NCBI GenBank assembly: GCA_965602035.1
Contig: OZ271919.1
Location: 2,604,001-2,668,000, forward strand
Direction of reading: 5' to 3'
DNA length: 64,000 bases
DNA from: Natronospirillum sp965602035
GTDB taxonomy: Bacteria; Pseudomonadota; Gammaproteobacteria; Pseudomonadales; Natronospirillaceae
The notes under the pieces were generated by a model. The model saw nothing but the letters and a program-made list of their open reading frames with translations, was not told where the DNA came from and did not search any database. The position numbers and the translations under genes were made by a program. Of the stretch, positions 17,866 to 27,612 are shown in pieces. Each line of letters starts with the position of its first letter. The first letter of the stretch is position 1.

Positions 17866-18609
17866 ATGACTGCACCGTCCGATAAACTGCCCTTGCGCTA
17901 CTTCGAGCGCGACCGGAGCTGGCATCCGCCGGCCTACGCGCCCGGGTACAAGACCACGGTCGCCCGCTCGCCACGCCAGGCGCTGGTCAGCCTGCAGAAC
18001 CCGACCAGGTCGGAACTGACCGGGCCAGACTTCCGCAACCTGAATATGGGCCCTTACGACAACGATTTGCTGATGAACTTCCGGGCAGAGGGTGCGCAGG
18101 CCGGCTTGCCGATCGGTGAGCGTATGATGCTGTTCGGTCGGGTGTTGGATCAACTGGGAAACCCGGTACCGCATACCCTGGTAGAGATGTGGCAGGCCAA
18201 CGCGGGCGGTCGGTATCGCCACCGAAAAGACAGTTACCTGGCGCCGCTGGATCCGAATTTCGGGGGCGTTGGGCGGTGCCTGACCGACGAGCATGGCTGG
18301 TACCAGTTTCGCACCGTCAAGCCGGGTCCGTACCCCTGGCCGAATGACCCGAACAGTTGGCGGCCGGCGCATATCCACATATCCGTGATGGGCCCGTCGA
18401 TTTCAACACGTCTCGTGACTCAGATGTATTTCGAAGGTGACCCGATGATTCCGCTTTGCCCGATCGTCAACACTATCAGCGACCCGGCGGCTGTTGAATC
18501 AATGACCGGTCGTCTTGATTTGGCACACAGTCGACCGATGGATTATCTGAGCTACCGCTTCGATCTTGTCGTTCGGGGCAGCCTGCAGACCTGGTTTGAG
18601 AACAGTTGA
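17866..18609 (+). CDS. pcaH: Protocatechuate 3,4-dioxygenase beta subunit
   Basis: Intradiol dioxygenase subunit, 247 aa, carrying the catalytic non-heme Fe(III). Ligand regions are visible: the tyrosine in KPGPYPWPNDP, a second tyrosine upstream, and RPAHIHISVMG with the two histidines. AGGAGG at 17855-17860 fixes the ATG. The enzyme opens protocatechuate to 3-carboxy-cis,cis-muconate. No other beta-ketoadipate gene or LysR/IclR regulator is adjacent, so the rest of the pathway must be encoded elsewhere. Confidence 0.93.
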   Translation: MTAPSDKLPLRYFERDRSWHPPAYAPGYKTTVARSPRQALVSLQNPTRSELTGPDFRNLNMGPYDNDLLMNFRAEGAQAGLPIGERMMLFGRVLDQLGNPVPHTLVEMWQANAGGRYRHRKDSYLAPLDPNFGGVGRCLTDEHGWYQFRTVKPGPYPWPNDPNSWRPAHIHISVMGPSISTRLVTQMYFEGDPMIPLCPIVNTISDPAAVESMTGRLDLAHSRPMDYLSYRFDLVVRGSLQTWFENS

Positions 18610-18617
18610 GGTGCAAC

Positions 18618-19253
18618 ATGAAACCCGTTAATGGATCCTACACTGAATCGATGCTGCTCCCTGAGACTGCTTCACAGACAGCGGGGCCATATGTGCACAT
18701 TGGTCTGGCACTGGCAGTGGCCGGGCTGCCGGAACGTAATGAGGAAGTCTGGAACCGCCTCGCAGACGAGCGGGCTGAAGGGTCGCACATACTGGTAACC
18801 GGCCGCGTTTTCGATGGTAACGGCGACCTCCTGCGCGATGCGCTGCTCGAGGCCTGGCAGGCTGACCATAATGGTGAGTACCAGCCGGACTACGATCTGG
18901 GTCTTCCATTCCGCAGTTTTGGCCGAACCGCAACCCGGGCGGAAGATGGCATCTGGGATCTGCATACGATCAAGCCGGGCACGCTTGCTACCCCGAGTGG
19001 CAAACCCATGGCGCCGCACATAAACCTGTCTGTTTTGGCACGTGGTATCAATGTGCACCTCCAGACCCGGTTGTATTTCGGCGATGAAGCGGAAGCCAAC
19101 GCCGCCTGTCCGATTCTGTCGGGCATTGAGTCCGAGGCAAGGCGCAACACGCTGGTTGCTGAACGCCGGACGGAGGATGCGAATGGCCGGCCACACTATC
19201 ACCTCGATATTCGACTCCAGGGCGATGGTGAGACGGTGTTTTTCGACTTCTGA
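18618..19253 (+). CDS. pcaG: Protocatechuate 3,4-dioxygenase alpha subunit
   Basis: 211-aa structural partner of the beta subunit in the (alpha-beta-Fe)n complex. It has the typical SQTAGPYVHIGLA near the N-terminus, an intradiol beta-sandwich core (LLEAWQADHNGEYQ), and APHINLSVLARGIN where the beta subunit has its iron histidines; here only one histidine remains, as expected for the non-catalytic subunit. Its start is 9 nt after the pcaH stop, with GAGGTG overlapping the stop region. Confidence 0.92.
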   Translation: MKPVNGSYTESMLLPETASQTAGPYVHIGLALAVAGLPERNEEVWNRLADERAEGSHILVTGRVFDGNGDLLRDALLEAWQADHNGEYQPDYDLGLPFRSFGRTATRAEDGIWDLHTIKPGTLATPSGKPMAPHINLSVLARGINVHLQTRLYFGDEAEANAACPILSGIESEARRNTLVAERRTEDANGRPHYHLDIRLQGDGETVFFDF

Positions 19254-19342
19254 CGCTGATTCGGGTCAGTGTCGACGCTTGCGCCCGACGTGATAAGCTG
19301 ACTTGTCGGTGTTATCAACTTTGAACCGGGAAGCAGCAGAAC

Positions 19343-21469
19343 GTGGTCAGGGAAAGCGAATCGACAAAGCCCGAACCGGAAGGCGGCAGGGATAGCGCTG
19401 GCCCGGGTCGTCTGGAGCCTGTTCTGTCGGTGTTGGTTACGGGCCACCGAACCGAGCGGCTCCATGCGTTGCTGGACACATCCGGGGTTCAGGCGCTCAA
19501 GGCAAAACTCTCCGATACGCTTACCGCCCTTGACAGGCTGGCCAGTGAGGCATTCCTGCTGGGCAGGCCGTGGTATGCCGATCGCCCCGTCAATCGGCGC
19601 CTCATTACCGTCGGTGCGGCGGGCGCAGAGGCGCTTGCGGCATCGGTCGCGCGCGACCAACAGTGGCGCCTGCATCGTGTGCTGGCAAACCTGTCTTCGG
19701 TCGATATTCCGGCAAACCGAACTGTCTGGTTGGGATCAACGGAGCCGGCAGACGACGAGCAGCGTCCATCGCGCACCGATATTCGCCGGCGTGACAGGCT
19801 GGCCCTCAATTATGTGGACTTTCTGGTCGCCTTCTGGGAAGGAAGTGACGCTGGCCCGGAGGTGTCCAACACAGCGTGGCTGATCAAGGAAGCGTTGCTG
19901 AGCCGTAAGCCGGTTATCTGGTTGCGCCCCGCGCCTGATCGCAGGGGCGTCACGGTGTCAGTGGTGGACCCGAAACAGTTGACTGATGCCCGCCTGACGG
20001 AACTGGACGTGCTCACGGTCTCAGCGCCGCAATTGTCCACTTTTTTTACGTCCGACGCGGCTGATGTCGGTTCACACGGGCGTTGCCTGGATCAGTGGCG
20101 CCGCATTGTCTACCTGCCCTTCCTGCCCGCCGACCAAAAACAGACGCTCCAGTGGCGTCGATATTCCACGGTCAGCACTCAGCCCGGGCTGGTGGTGTAT
20201 GCCTGGCAATGGCTTCGCTACGGTTCAGGGTTCGCCACAGAGCGACCTGTCTCACCGGGGCAATGGCTCCGCGGGGCGGCTCTATGGTCTGTGGCAGTTG
20301 TCAAGGGGCGTCGGTTGCCACCGGGGCTTCAACTGCAGGAGTTAATGGCGTCCCGGGTGCCCTCTCCTCACTGGTCCGATCATCTGGTCAGCCGGCTTCA
20401 CCGTGCCATGTCGGCACTGGTCAAGTGGCGACCGACGCAGGTGCTGACGGCATTGCGGCGGCCGGCACCCAGTGCCGGCAATACCAACCCGTTCCGTCGT
20501 ACGACGCGCAGCCATAAGCCACTGATACTGGATGCTGTGTTTCAATGGTTTGACACGCATGCGCGTTATTATGCGGCCAGGCACAGAGACGATGCCTGGT
20601 TGATTTATTATGCGGCTGCGGCCGCCGTGTTCTGTGCGGTTGCCGGCGCTCTGCACTGGTGGCCGGCCGGCAATCCCGGCTGGCATCTTAGCTGGGCGGT
20701 CGGTGAAGTGCTGCTGCTCTGGCTGATTCTGGGGCGGGTTCTGCAATCAAGACTGAAAGGGTGGCATTGGCGCTGGATGAGTCACCGTTACCTGGCTGAG
20801 CAGGTTCGAAACCTTCAGTTCGGTTACACCACACTGGTACTCCCGGAAAGCGCCGCAGCGCCGACCTGGGGTTTTACGGGGCCGGAGAGCGAACCGGACC
20901 TGCGGCATCCGGAAATCTGGCTGCTGCAGCGGATTCTGGTTGCGGAAGGCTTACCCCGCGGACAGAACGGTCGCTATGCGCTGCCTGAGTCTGTCGACGC
21001 GATTCGTCGGGAAATCGACCATGCACTGGCCGATAATATCCGGTACTATCGCCACGTCCAGCATACCCGGCACGAAGACCACGAGCGGCTGCATCGGCTC
21101 TCTCTGATCCTGTTCGCGCTGACCTTCATGGCCGTAATGGGACACTTCTTCCTGCACATTCCGGGCATGCTCTTTTTCACGGCGTTTCTGCCCGCCTGGG
21201 GCGCTGCCATTCATGGCCTGCTGTGGCAGCAGGATGTGGTGCGCGTCAGCGCCAGCGCCGGTCGCGCAGTCCAGCAACTGGAATCGCTCCAGAGTGCCCT
21301 GGCGCGCCATGGCGTTGAGGCGAATCGCGGATGGGAGGAAACCTCGGTCCGGTGGGACTATCTTGCCGATCTGAGTAGCCTCAGCCATGCCATTCTTTCT
21401 GTACTGCAGGAAGAAAACACGAGCTGGATTCAATTGCTCCAGCATCACGAACCGGACCTGCCCAGCTGA
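19343..21469 (+). CDS. Large SLOG-like / SLATT-like membrane protein of unknown function
   Basis: 708-aa protein I cannot assign to a characterised family. The N-terminal ~230 residues look like a SLOG/TIR-type Rossmann domain: LSVLVTGHR (V32-R36), then LNYVDFLVAFWEGSDAG and KPVIWLRPAP, the layout of nucleotide-ligand-sensing SLOG domains. Two membrane helices (about 417-440 and 447-472), a conserved-looking segment RYLAEQVRNLQF and a second pair of helices (about 585-630) resemble SLATT/DUF4231 2TM proteins. SLOG and SLATT modules are known from predicted nucleotide-activated defence systems. GTG start; no operon partner is visible. Confidence 0.7.
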   Translation: MVRESESTKPEPEGGRDSAGPGRLEPVLSVLVTGHRTERLHALLDTSGVQALKAKLSDTLTALDRLASEAFLLGRPWYADRPVNRRLITVGAAGAEALAASVARDQQWRLHRVLANLSSVDIPANRTVWLGSTEPADDEQRPSRTDIRRRDRLALNYVDFLVAFWEGSDAGPEVSNTAWLIKEALLSRKPVIWLRPAPDRRGVTVSVVDPKQLTDARLTELDVLTVSAPQLSTFFTSDAADVGSHGRCLDQWRRIVYLPFLPADQKQTLQWRRYSTVSTQPGLVVYAWQWLRYGSGFATERPVSPGQWLRGAALWSVAVVKGRRLPPGLQLQELMASRVPSPHWSDHLVSRLHRAMSALVKWRPTQVLTALRRPAPSAGNTNPFRRTTRSHKPLILDAVFQWFDTHARYYAARHRDDAWLIYYAAAAAVFCAVAGALHWWPAGNPGWHLSWAVGEVLLLWLILGRVLQSRLKGWHWRWMSHRYLAEQVRNLQFGYTTLVLPESAAAPTWGFTGPESEPDLRHPEIWLLQRILVAEGLPRGQNGRYALPESVDAIRREIDHALADNIRYYRHVQHTRHEDHERLHRLSLILFALTFMAVMGHFFLHIPGMLFFTAFLPAWGAAIHGLLWQQDVVRVSASAGRAVQQLESLQSALARHGVEANRGWEETSVRWDYLADLSSLSHAILSVLQEENTSWIQLLQHHEPDLPS

Positions 21470-21499
21470 CCACAGGTTCTGTCAATCTCGGGAGTCCAC

Positions 21500-22918
21500 A
21501 TGCCTCAGGCGCCTCTGACGTCACTTGCCCGCGCTGTAATCGTTTCGGTTCTCATCGCCGGAGCGTTTGTGTCGGTACTGAACCAGACTCTGATGCTCGT
21601 TGCCATACCGCCTATCATGGCGGACCTGTCGGTAACCGCGAACGAAGCCCAGTGGGTAACGACGGCCTTCATGTTGACCAGCGGTGTGCTCATCCCTGTC
21701 TCCGCAGCGCTGATCGACCGGTTTTCCAGTCGCACGCTCTATATTGTGGCGCTGCTGATATTTCTTCTGGGCGCCGGCCTGGGTGCCATAGCCCAGTCAT
21801 TTGCCCAGCTCATACTGGCGCGGGTGGTTCAGGGCGCCAGCGCCGGTATCATAATGCCCCTGATTCAGACCGTCATGATGTCGCTGTTTCCGCCCGAAAA
21901 ACGGGGTACAGCCATGGGTCTGGTCGGGTTGGTCATTGCATTTGCACCGGCTATCGGCCCGGCGCTTTCCGGTTGGCTGGTGGATCAGTACAGCTGGAGA
22001 AGCCTGTTCGTTTTGTTGCTGCCGGTAGCCATCGTTGTGCTGGTGCTGGCATTGGTTACCATGCGGGATGTGACCGCCTACCGGGACAGCACCATTGATG
22101 TTGGCTCGGTGACGCTTTCTTCCTTCGGCTGGGGTGGACTTCTCTATGGCTTCAGCCTGGTCGGCGCAGAGGGCTGGAGCAGCCCTGCCGTGCTGGGCGG
22201 CCTGACTGTCGGTGCCGTGTCCCTGTTTTTGTTCATACGCCGGCAGCTCAATATGACCTCGCCCATGCTGGATTTTCGGGTTTTCGGGTCACCCGTCTAT
22301 CGACGCACCACCGTGCTCTCGGTCATGGTCTTCGCCCTGATGATCGGGCCCCAGACCATGATTCCCATCTATGTACAGAACCTGCTGGACCGCTCGGCTC
22401 TGCACACCGGGCTGTTGCTTCTTCCCGGGGCGGTGGTCATGGGCATTATGTCGCCATTGGCCGGCCGGTTGTTCGACCGCTTCGGCATTCGTTGGCTCTC
22501 GATATTCGGGTTCTCCATGATGACGCTCGCACTGGCACTATTCAGCCGGCTGAGTCTGTCGACGCCTTCCTGGGTGGTGGGCGCACTGTTCAGTGTGCAT
22601 ATGGCCGGGATTTCTTCAATGATGATGCCGTTGATAACGGCCGGTATTAACAGCCTGCCGGTTAAAGACATTTCTCACGGCACTGCCGTGAACAATACGC
22701 TGCGTATGGTCGGTGCATCCATCGGCACGGCACTGTTGCTGACGGTCATGAGTGCCGGGGCTCTCATGGCGGGGCCGGAAGAGCAGGTTCGGGCACAGTT
22801 GGCCGGGCTGCGCACGGCCTTCACGGTCGCGGCGCTGGTTGCCGTTGTGGGGCTGGTGATAGCCCGGCGCGGCCCACCGGCCGGTCAGGCTGCCCCGGCC
22901 AGGCAGCGTGAGCAGTGA
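21500..22918 (+). CDS. MFS drug exporter, DHA2 (EmrB/LmrB-like) family
   Basis: 472-aa inner-membrane proton antiporter with about 14 helices. N-terminal VLNQTLMLVAIPPIMADL and LARVVQGASAGIIMPL match DHA2 drug:H+ antiporters, which export lipophilic toxins. No membrane-fusion protein accompanies it. Its stop overlaps the start of the next MFS gene by 4 nt (GTGA), so the two are co-translated. Confidence 0.85.
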   Translation: MPQAPLTSLARAVIVSVLIAGAFVSVLNQTLMLVAIPPIMADLSVTANEAQWVTTAFMLTSGVLIPVSAALIDRFSSRTLYIVALLIFLLGAGLGAIAQSFAQLILARVVQGASAGIIMPLIQTVMMSLFPPEKRGTAMGLVGLVIAFAPAIGPALSGWLVDQYSWRSLFVLLLPVAIVVLVLALVTMRDVTAYRDSTIDVGSVTLSSFGWGGLLYGFSLVGAEGWSSPAVLGGLTVGAVSLFLFIRRQLNMTSPMLDFRVFGSPVYRRTTVLSVMVFALMIGPQTMIPIYVQNLLDRSALHTGLLLLPGAVVMGIMSPLAGRLFDRFGIRWLSIFGFSMMTLALALFSRLSLSTPSWVVGALFSVHMAGISSMMMPLITAGINSLPVKDISHGTAVNNTLRMVGASIGTALLLTVMSAGALMAGPEEQVRAQLAGLRTAFTVAALVAVVGLVIARRGPPAGQAAPARQREQ

Positions 22919-24099
22919 AGCCGGATTCACTGGTTATTCTGGCGGGCGTCACAGCGGCGCTCCACATCGGCAAGCTGCCGCCCGCGATCCCGCGCCTGCA
23001 GGAAGCCATTGGCCTCACTCTGGTTCAGTCCGGGTTTATGCTCTCTCTCGTGCAACTGGCGGGAATGCTGCTTGGAATTACACTCGGGACACTCAGCCAG
23101 ACCCTGGGCCTGCGCCGCACCCTTATAGCAGGGCTTCTGATGCTGGCGGCAACCAGCATGGTGGGTGGCTTTGCCGAGCAACCGGAGCTGATGCTCCTGC
23201 TGCGCGCTATTGAGGGGCTGGGCTTTCTCTGTGTCGTACTGCCGGCTCCCGGGTTGTTGAGAAACTGGGTGGCTCCCGAGCGACTCGGGCGGCGGCTCGG
23301 CCTGTGGGGCTGTTATATGGGGATCGGGACGAGTCTGGCTCTGTTGGTCGGCCCTTCGGTAATGGATGCGGGTGGCTGGCCTGGCTGGTGGTGGCTGTTG
23401 GCCGGCGTCGCTGCCGCGATGGCCCTGGTGGTGCTGGCCGGTGTCCCGGGTGATAGTCCGGATACGAACGGGAAACGGGCAATCCCACCCGCGGCCGGCC
23501 GCATGCGGGAGACGTTCGGACGCCTGGTCGACACGTTGCGCTGGCGCGGCCCGTGGCTGGTGGCGATCATGTTCGCGCTCTACACGGCACAGTGGCTGGC
23601 GGTCATAGGATTTCTGCCGGTCATCTACGCCCAGGCCGGTATCACGGGCAACCTGTCTGCGGTGCTTACCGCTCTGGCGGCCGCCATCAATATCAGCGGC
23701 AATCTGTCCTCCGGTTACCTGCTGCACCGCGGGCTGCTGCCTGCAAAAATACTGATTGCCGGTTACTCGGCTATGCTGGCCGGAGCGCTCGTGGCGTTTC
23801 ATCCGTTGGTGGCGGCTCTGCCCTGGCTGCAGTATCTGGCCATTCTGGTGTTCTCGGCAGTGGGCGGCCTGATTCCCGGGACCCTGTATTTTCTGGGTGT
23901 ACGGGTATCGGCCGATGCGAACGCGGTTTCAACCACAGTAGGGTGGTTGGCACAATGGTCAGCTATCGGCCAGTTTCTGGGCCCACCGATTGTCGCGGCC
24001 GTCGCGTCGGCAGTCGGCGGATGGGGGCTGACAGGCTGGCTGACGGCGACTCTGTCACTGACCGGCATTGTGTTAGCCTTACAAGTCAGACGGTTCTGA
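22915..24099 (+). CDS. MFS transporter, CynX/NimT-like
   Basis: 394-aa, 12-helix transporter beginning with a GTG that overlaps the preceding stop. The short N-terminus, GITLGTLSQTLGLRRTLIAG and ALYTAQWLAVIGFLPVIYAQ resemble the CynX/NimT group, whose members are poorly characterised (cyanate, nitroimidazole). The substrate is unknown. It probably shares a transcript with the exporter upstream and SelO 36 nt downstream. Confidence 0.8.
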   Translation: MKPDSLVILAGVTAALHIGKLPPAIPRLQEAIGLTLVQSGFMLSLVQLAGMLLGITLGTLSQTLGLRRTLIAGLLMLAATSMVGGFAEQPELMLLLRAIEGLGFLCVVLPAPGLLRNWVAPERLGRRLGLWGCYMGIGTSLALLVGPSVMDAGGWPGWWWLLAGVAAAMALVVLAGVPGDSPDTNGKRAIPPAAGRMRETFGRLVDTLRWRGPWLVAIMFALYTAQWLAVIGFLPVIYAQAGITGNLSAVLTALAAAINISGNLSSGYLLHRGLLPAKILIAGYSAMLAGALVAFHPLVAALPWLQYLAILVFSAVGGLIPGTLYFLGVRVSADANAVSTTVGWLAQWSAIGQFLGPPIVAAVASAVGGWGLTGWLTATLSLTGIVLALQVRRF

Positions 24100-24135
24100 C
24101 TCAACATCGTTCCGCAGATATCGTCAGGAGCACCC

Positions 24136-25599
24136 ATGCCCATTCCGTTCGACCTTCAATACGCCCATTTGCCGGAGCGCTTCTATCAACGCCGCGCGCC
24201 CTGGCCGGTCGACGCGCCTGTGCTCCGGTTCTATAACCGGTCACTGGCCGCCGATCTGGGGTTTCCGGAAACGCTCACTGAGGGAGAGCTCACGGTGCAA
24301 TTGAGTGGCAACGCGGTTCCCGAGGGCGCACGGCCATTGGCACAGGCCTATGCCGGCCACCAGTTCGGGTATTTTGTACCCCAGCTTGGTGATGGCCGGG
24401 CACTCCTGCTGGGAGAGGTCCGGACTCCCGCCGGTGACCTGCGTGATGTCCAGTTGAAAGGGTCCGGCCCGACGGCTTTTTCACGGGGCGGTGATGGTCG
24501 TGCACCACTCGGGCCGGTACTCAGGGAGTGTCTGGTCAGCGAAGCTATGGCCGCAATGGGGGTTCCCACGACTCGTACACTGGCCGTTGTTTCTTCGGAT
24601 ACCGCCGTCGTTCGGGAACGGGTAGTACCCGCTGGAGTGCTGACCCGTGTTGCTGCGAGTCATCTGCGTGTCGGCACCATACAGTATTTTGCGGCACGGA
24701 AAGACCCGGAGGCCATTCATGAGCTGGTCAGGATGGCATTGCAGCGTCACTACCCGGCGGATGCGGATGCAGTGGAATCGACGGCAGAGCAGAGCATGAA
24801 GCTTCTCCAGCGGGTCGCTGAGCGTCAGGCGGCACTGGTGGCACAGTGGATGAGCCTCGGTTTTATTCACGGCGTGTTGAACACGGACAACGTGTCGTTG
24901 GCCGGTGAGACCATCGACTATGGTCCATGCGCGTTTATGGAAGCGTTCAGGGCCGATGCGCTGTTCAGTTCGGTGGATCAGAATGGCCGCTATGCCTACA
25001 ACCAGCAGCCTACCGTAATGGCCTGGAACCTGGCCCGGCTGGCCGAAGCGCTGCTGTCTGGAGAATCCGATTCAGAGGCGTACCTCGAATCCGCCCGTGG
25101 CATCCTGGACGGGTATTTCACCACCTTCGAGGTGGCCTGGTTGACTCGTTTTCGCCATAAGCTCGGACTGTCGGAGGAAAATAACCCGGCGGAAGACCGC
25201 GAGCTCGTGGAATCACTGCTGCGCCTGATGGAAAAACATGCCCTGGATTTCACGAATACCTGGCTGGATCTTGAGACGTTCCTGTCAGACGGCAAAAATG
25301 GGTCTCTGCCTGGCGATAGCGACTTCAGTGCCTGGCTCGACCAGTGGCGGGAGCGGGTACAGCACCAGCCCGGTGGGGCGGAAGGGGCCGTTGAGACCAT
25401 GCGGCGGGTCAACCCTCGGGTGATACCGCGCAATCACCTAGTGGAGGCCGTCATTGAGGCTGGCCTTCGGGGGGATTTTGCGCCGTTCGATGCCATGCGT
25501 GCGGTGGTTACCGCCCCATTCAGTGACCCTGATGAGCACGAGTGGACACTGCCCGCTCGCCCGGAGGAGGCGGTTCATCAAACCTTTTGCGGCACATGA
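24136..25599 (+). CDS. selO: SelO/YdiU protein adenylyltransferase
   Basis: 487-aa pseudokinase-fold enzyme that transfers AMP from ATP to Ser/Thr/Tyr of target proteins. Family blocks are clear: QAYAGHQFGYF, QLGDGRALLLGE, QLKGSGPTAFSRGGDGRA, HGVLNTDN (metal and catalytic loop) and IDYGPCAFME. Near the end NPRVIPRNHL is the usual C-terminal signature. It ends in FCGT, so the conserved redox position is cysteine rather than selenocysteine. Known homologues adjust redox and stress responses. Confidence 0.94.
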   Translation: MPIPFDLQYAHLPERFYQRRAPWPVDAPVLRFYNRSLAADLGFPETLTEGELTVQLSGNAVPEGARPLAQAYAGHQFGYFVPQLGDGRALLLGEVRTPAGDLRDVQLKGSGPTAFSRGGDGRAPLGPVLRECLVSEAMAAMGVPTTRTLAVVSSDTAVVRERVVPAGVLTRVAASHLRVGTIQYFAARKDPEAIHELVRMALQRHYPADADAVESTAEQSMKLLQRVAERQAALVAQWMSLGFIHGVLNTDNVSLAGETIDYGPCAFMEAFRADALFSSVDQNGRYAYNQQPTVMAWNLARLAEALLSGESDSEAYLESARGILDGYFTTFEVAWLTRFRHKLGLSEENNPAEDRELVESLLRLMEKHALDFTNTWLDLETFLSDGKNGSLPGDSDFSAWLDQWRERVQHQPGGAEGAVETMRRVNPRVIPRNHLVEAVIEAGLRGDFAPFDAMRAVVTAPFSDPDEHEWTLPARPEEAVHQTFCGT

Positions 25600-25685
25600 C
25601 CGAGCAGTACGTCACCTGATGTCTGGCGGGAACCATCGTGATATGATCGCCGCCCGATCAACACCACTTGATACGGGAGCCCGCC

Positions 25686-26312
25686 ATGGCCGTTCACGAG
25701 ATTGTTCACCCCCTGATCCAGCACAAGCTGGGACTCATGCGCCAGAAGGATATCAGCACGCGCAGTTTCCGCGAGCTGACCGGCGAAGTCGGTAGCCTGC
25801 TGACCTACGAGGCGACCAGTGATCTGGAGCTCGAACCTTATACCGTGGAGACCTGGAGTGGCCCCGCCGAGGCCAGACAGATCCGGGGCAAGAAGATTAC
25901 CGTGGTGCCCATATTGAGAGCAGGGCTCGGTATGCTCGATGGTGTATTGAAGCTGATTCCCAGTGCCAAGGTCAGTGTTGTCGGCCTCTATCGAGACGAA
26001 AAAACACTGCAGCCGGTTACCTACTTCGAGAAGCTGGCGGGCGATATTGATCAGCGCATGGCACTGATCGTGGACCCGATGCTGGCAACCGGCGGCTCCA
26101 TGGTGGCGACGATCGACATGCTGAAGAAGGCGGGCTGCGATCAGATCCGGGCTCTGGTGTTGGTGGCAGCGCCGGAAGGCATCGACGCGGTGGTTACCCG
26201 TCACCCGGACGTCGATATCTACACCGCTGCCATCGACGAGCGGCTGAACGAGCAGGGCTACATCGTGCCCGGCCTCGGTGATGCCGGCGACAAGATCTTC
26301 GGAACACAATAA
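25686..26312 (+). CDS. upp: Uracil phosphoribosyltransferase
   Basis: 208-aa salvage enzyme converting uracil and PRPP to UMP. The PRPP-binding motif LIVDPMLATGGSM and the uracil-binding C-terminus YIVPGLGDAGDKIFGT are intact. The ATG at 25686 gives the canonical start MAVHEIVHPLIQHKLG. The uracil permease gene starts 18 nt downstream, giving an uptake-plus-salvage pair. Confidence 0.96.
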   Translation: MAVHEIVHPLIQHKLGLMRQKDISTRSFRELTGEVGSLLTYEATSDLELEPYTVETWSGPAEARQIRGKKITVVPILRAGLGMLDGVLKLIPSAKVSVVGLYRDEKTLQPVTYFEKLAGDIDQRMALIVDPMLATGGSMVATIDMLKKAGCDQIRALVLVAAPEGIDAVVTRHPDVDIYTAAIDERLNEQGYIVPGLGDAGDKIFGTQ

Positions 26313-26330
26313 GACCATAAGGACATCATT

Positions 26331-27596
26331 ATGACGGATACTGTTTCCTCCTCACGCCTGCCTCTCGTGGGTGCCCAGATGCTGATCGTGGCATTCGGTT
26401 CACTGGTGCTTATGCCTCTTCTCACGGGGCTTGACCCGAGCGTGGCGCTGTTCACTGCCGGTGTCGGTACTCTGATCTTCCATTGGATCACGGGCCGATC
26501 CATTCCCGTATTCCTGGCGTCTTCTTTTGCCTTCATTGCCCCGATCGGTTACAGCGTCGACACCTGGGGCATGCCGGCCACGTTGGGTGCATTGGTGGTC
26601 ACCGGTATACTCTATATTGCGCTGGCGGGTGCGGTGCGCTGGCGCGGGCCGGGATTTCTGCACCGCATAATGCCCCCGGTAGTGATCGGCCCGATCATCA
26701 TGGTGATCGGTCTGAGCCTGGCACCGGTGGCGGTGAACATGGCCATGGGCATGGACAGCGGTGGGGGCGAGCGCCTGTTCCCGTACGGTGCGTCTATTCT
26801 GGTGGCAATGACTGCGCTGGTCACGACGCTGCTCACGGCCACGTTGGCGCGCGGTCTGTTTCGTATCGTGCCCATACTGGTGGGGGTGGTAGTTGGCTAC
26901 ATAGCGGCGCTGTTGGCCGGCATGGTGGATTTCTCACCGGTGCAGGAATCAGCCTGGGTGGCATTACCGCAGTTTGTGGCGCCCAGTTTCCAGTGGCAGC
27001 CCATTCTCTTCATGGTACCGGTGGCGATTGCGCCGGCCATTGAACATGTGGGTGATGTGCTGGCGATCAGTAATGTGACGCGCAAGGATTACATGACGCG
27101 GCCTGGCCTGCATCGTACGCTGCTTGGCGACGGTATCGCGACATCGGTCGCCGCCCTCTTCGGCGGCCCGCCGAACACCACCTATTCCGAGGTGACGGGT
27201 GCCGTGATGCTGACCAAAGTGTTTAATCCGCTCATCATGATCTGGGCCGCTGTGTTCGCCATTCTTCTGGCCTTCATTGGCAAGCTGGGTGCAGTCCTTC
27301 AAACCATTCCAGCGCCGGTCATGGGCGGTATTCTGGTGCTGATGTTCGGTTCCATCGCGTCGGTTGGTATGAATACACTGATTCGAGCCAAAGTTGACAT
27401 GGCGAACCAGCGGAATCTGGTGATTGTCTCGACCACGCTGGTATTCGGTATCGGCGGTATGGTGCTGGGGCAGGCAGATTTTGCCCTCCAGGGCATCGCG
27501 CTATGCGGTATTGTCGCGATTGTGCTGAATCTGGTGCTGCCGGGATACGCGGCGACGCATCCGGATGCAGAGGCCGGGCCGGCAGTGGAGCGGTAA
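26331..27596 (+). CDS. uraA: Uracil permease, NCS2 family
   Basis: 421-aa inner-membrane uracil:H+ symporter with about 14 helices. It has the NCS2 signature region around PAIEHVGDVLAISNVTRKDY and GGPPNTTYSEVTGAV, which carry the substrate-binding glutamates. It is co-transcribed with upp; the phosphoribosyltransferase traps the imported base as UMP. Confidence 0.92.
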   Translation: MTDTVSSSRLPLVGAQMLIVAFGSLVLMPLLTGLDPSVALFTAGVGTLIFHWITGRSIPVFLASSFAFIAPIGYSVDTWGMPATLGALVVTGILYIALAGAVRWRGPGFLHRIMPPVVIGPIIMVIGLSLAPVAVNMAMGMDSGGGERLFPYGASILVAMTALVTTLLTATLARGLFRIVPILVGVVVGYIAALLAGMVDFSPVQESAWVALPQFVAPSFQWQPILFMVPVAIAPAIEHVGDVLAISNVTRKDYMTRPGLHRTLLGDGIATSVAALFGGPPNTTYSEVTGAVMLTKVFNPLIMIWAAVFAILLAFIGKLGAVLQTIPAPVMGGILVLMFGSIASVGMNTLIRAKVDMANQRNLVIVSTTLVFGIGGMVLGQADFALQGIALCGIVAIVLNLVLPGYAATHPDAEAGPAVER

Positions 27597-27612
27597 CGAG
27601 AAATCGCAGCGT

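Noticed and set aside
19343..21469. Complete CBASS-type defence operon around the SLOG/SLATT-like protein
   Set aside because: No CD-NTase, Cap or ubiquitin-like genes lie nearby; neighbours are dioxygenase and transporter genes.
25590..25599. Selenocysteine at the end of SelO
   Set aside because: The terminal motif reads FCGT with a normal TGC cysteine codon and a TGA stop directly after the threonine; no in-frame TGA precedes it.
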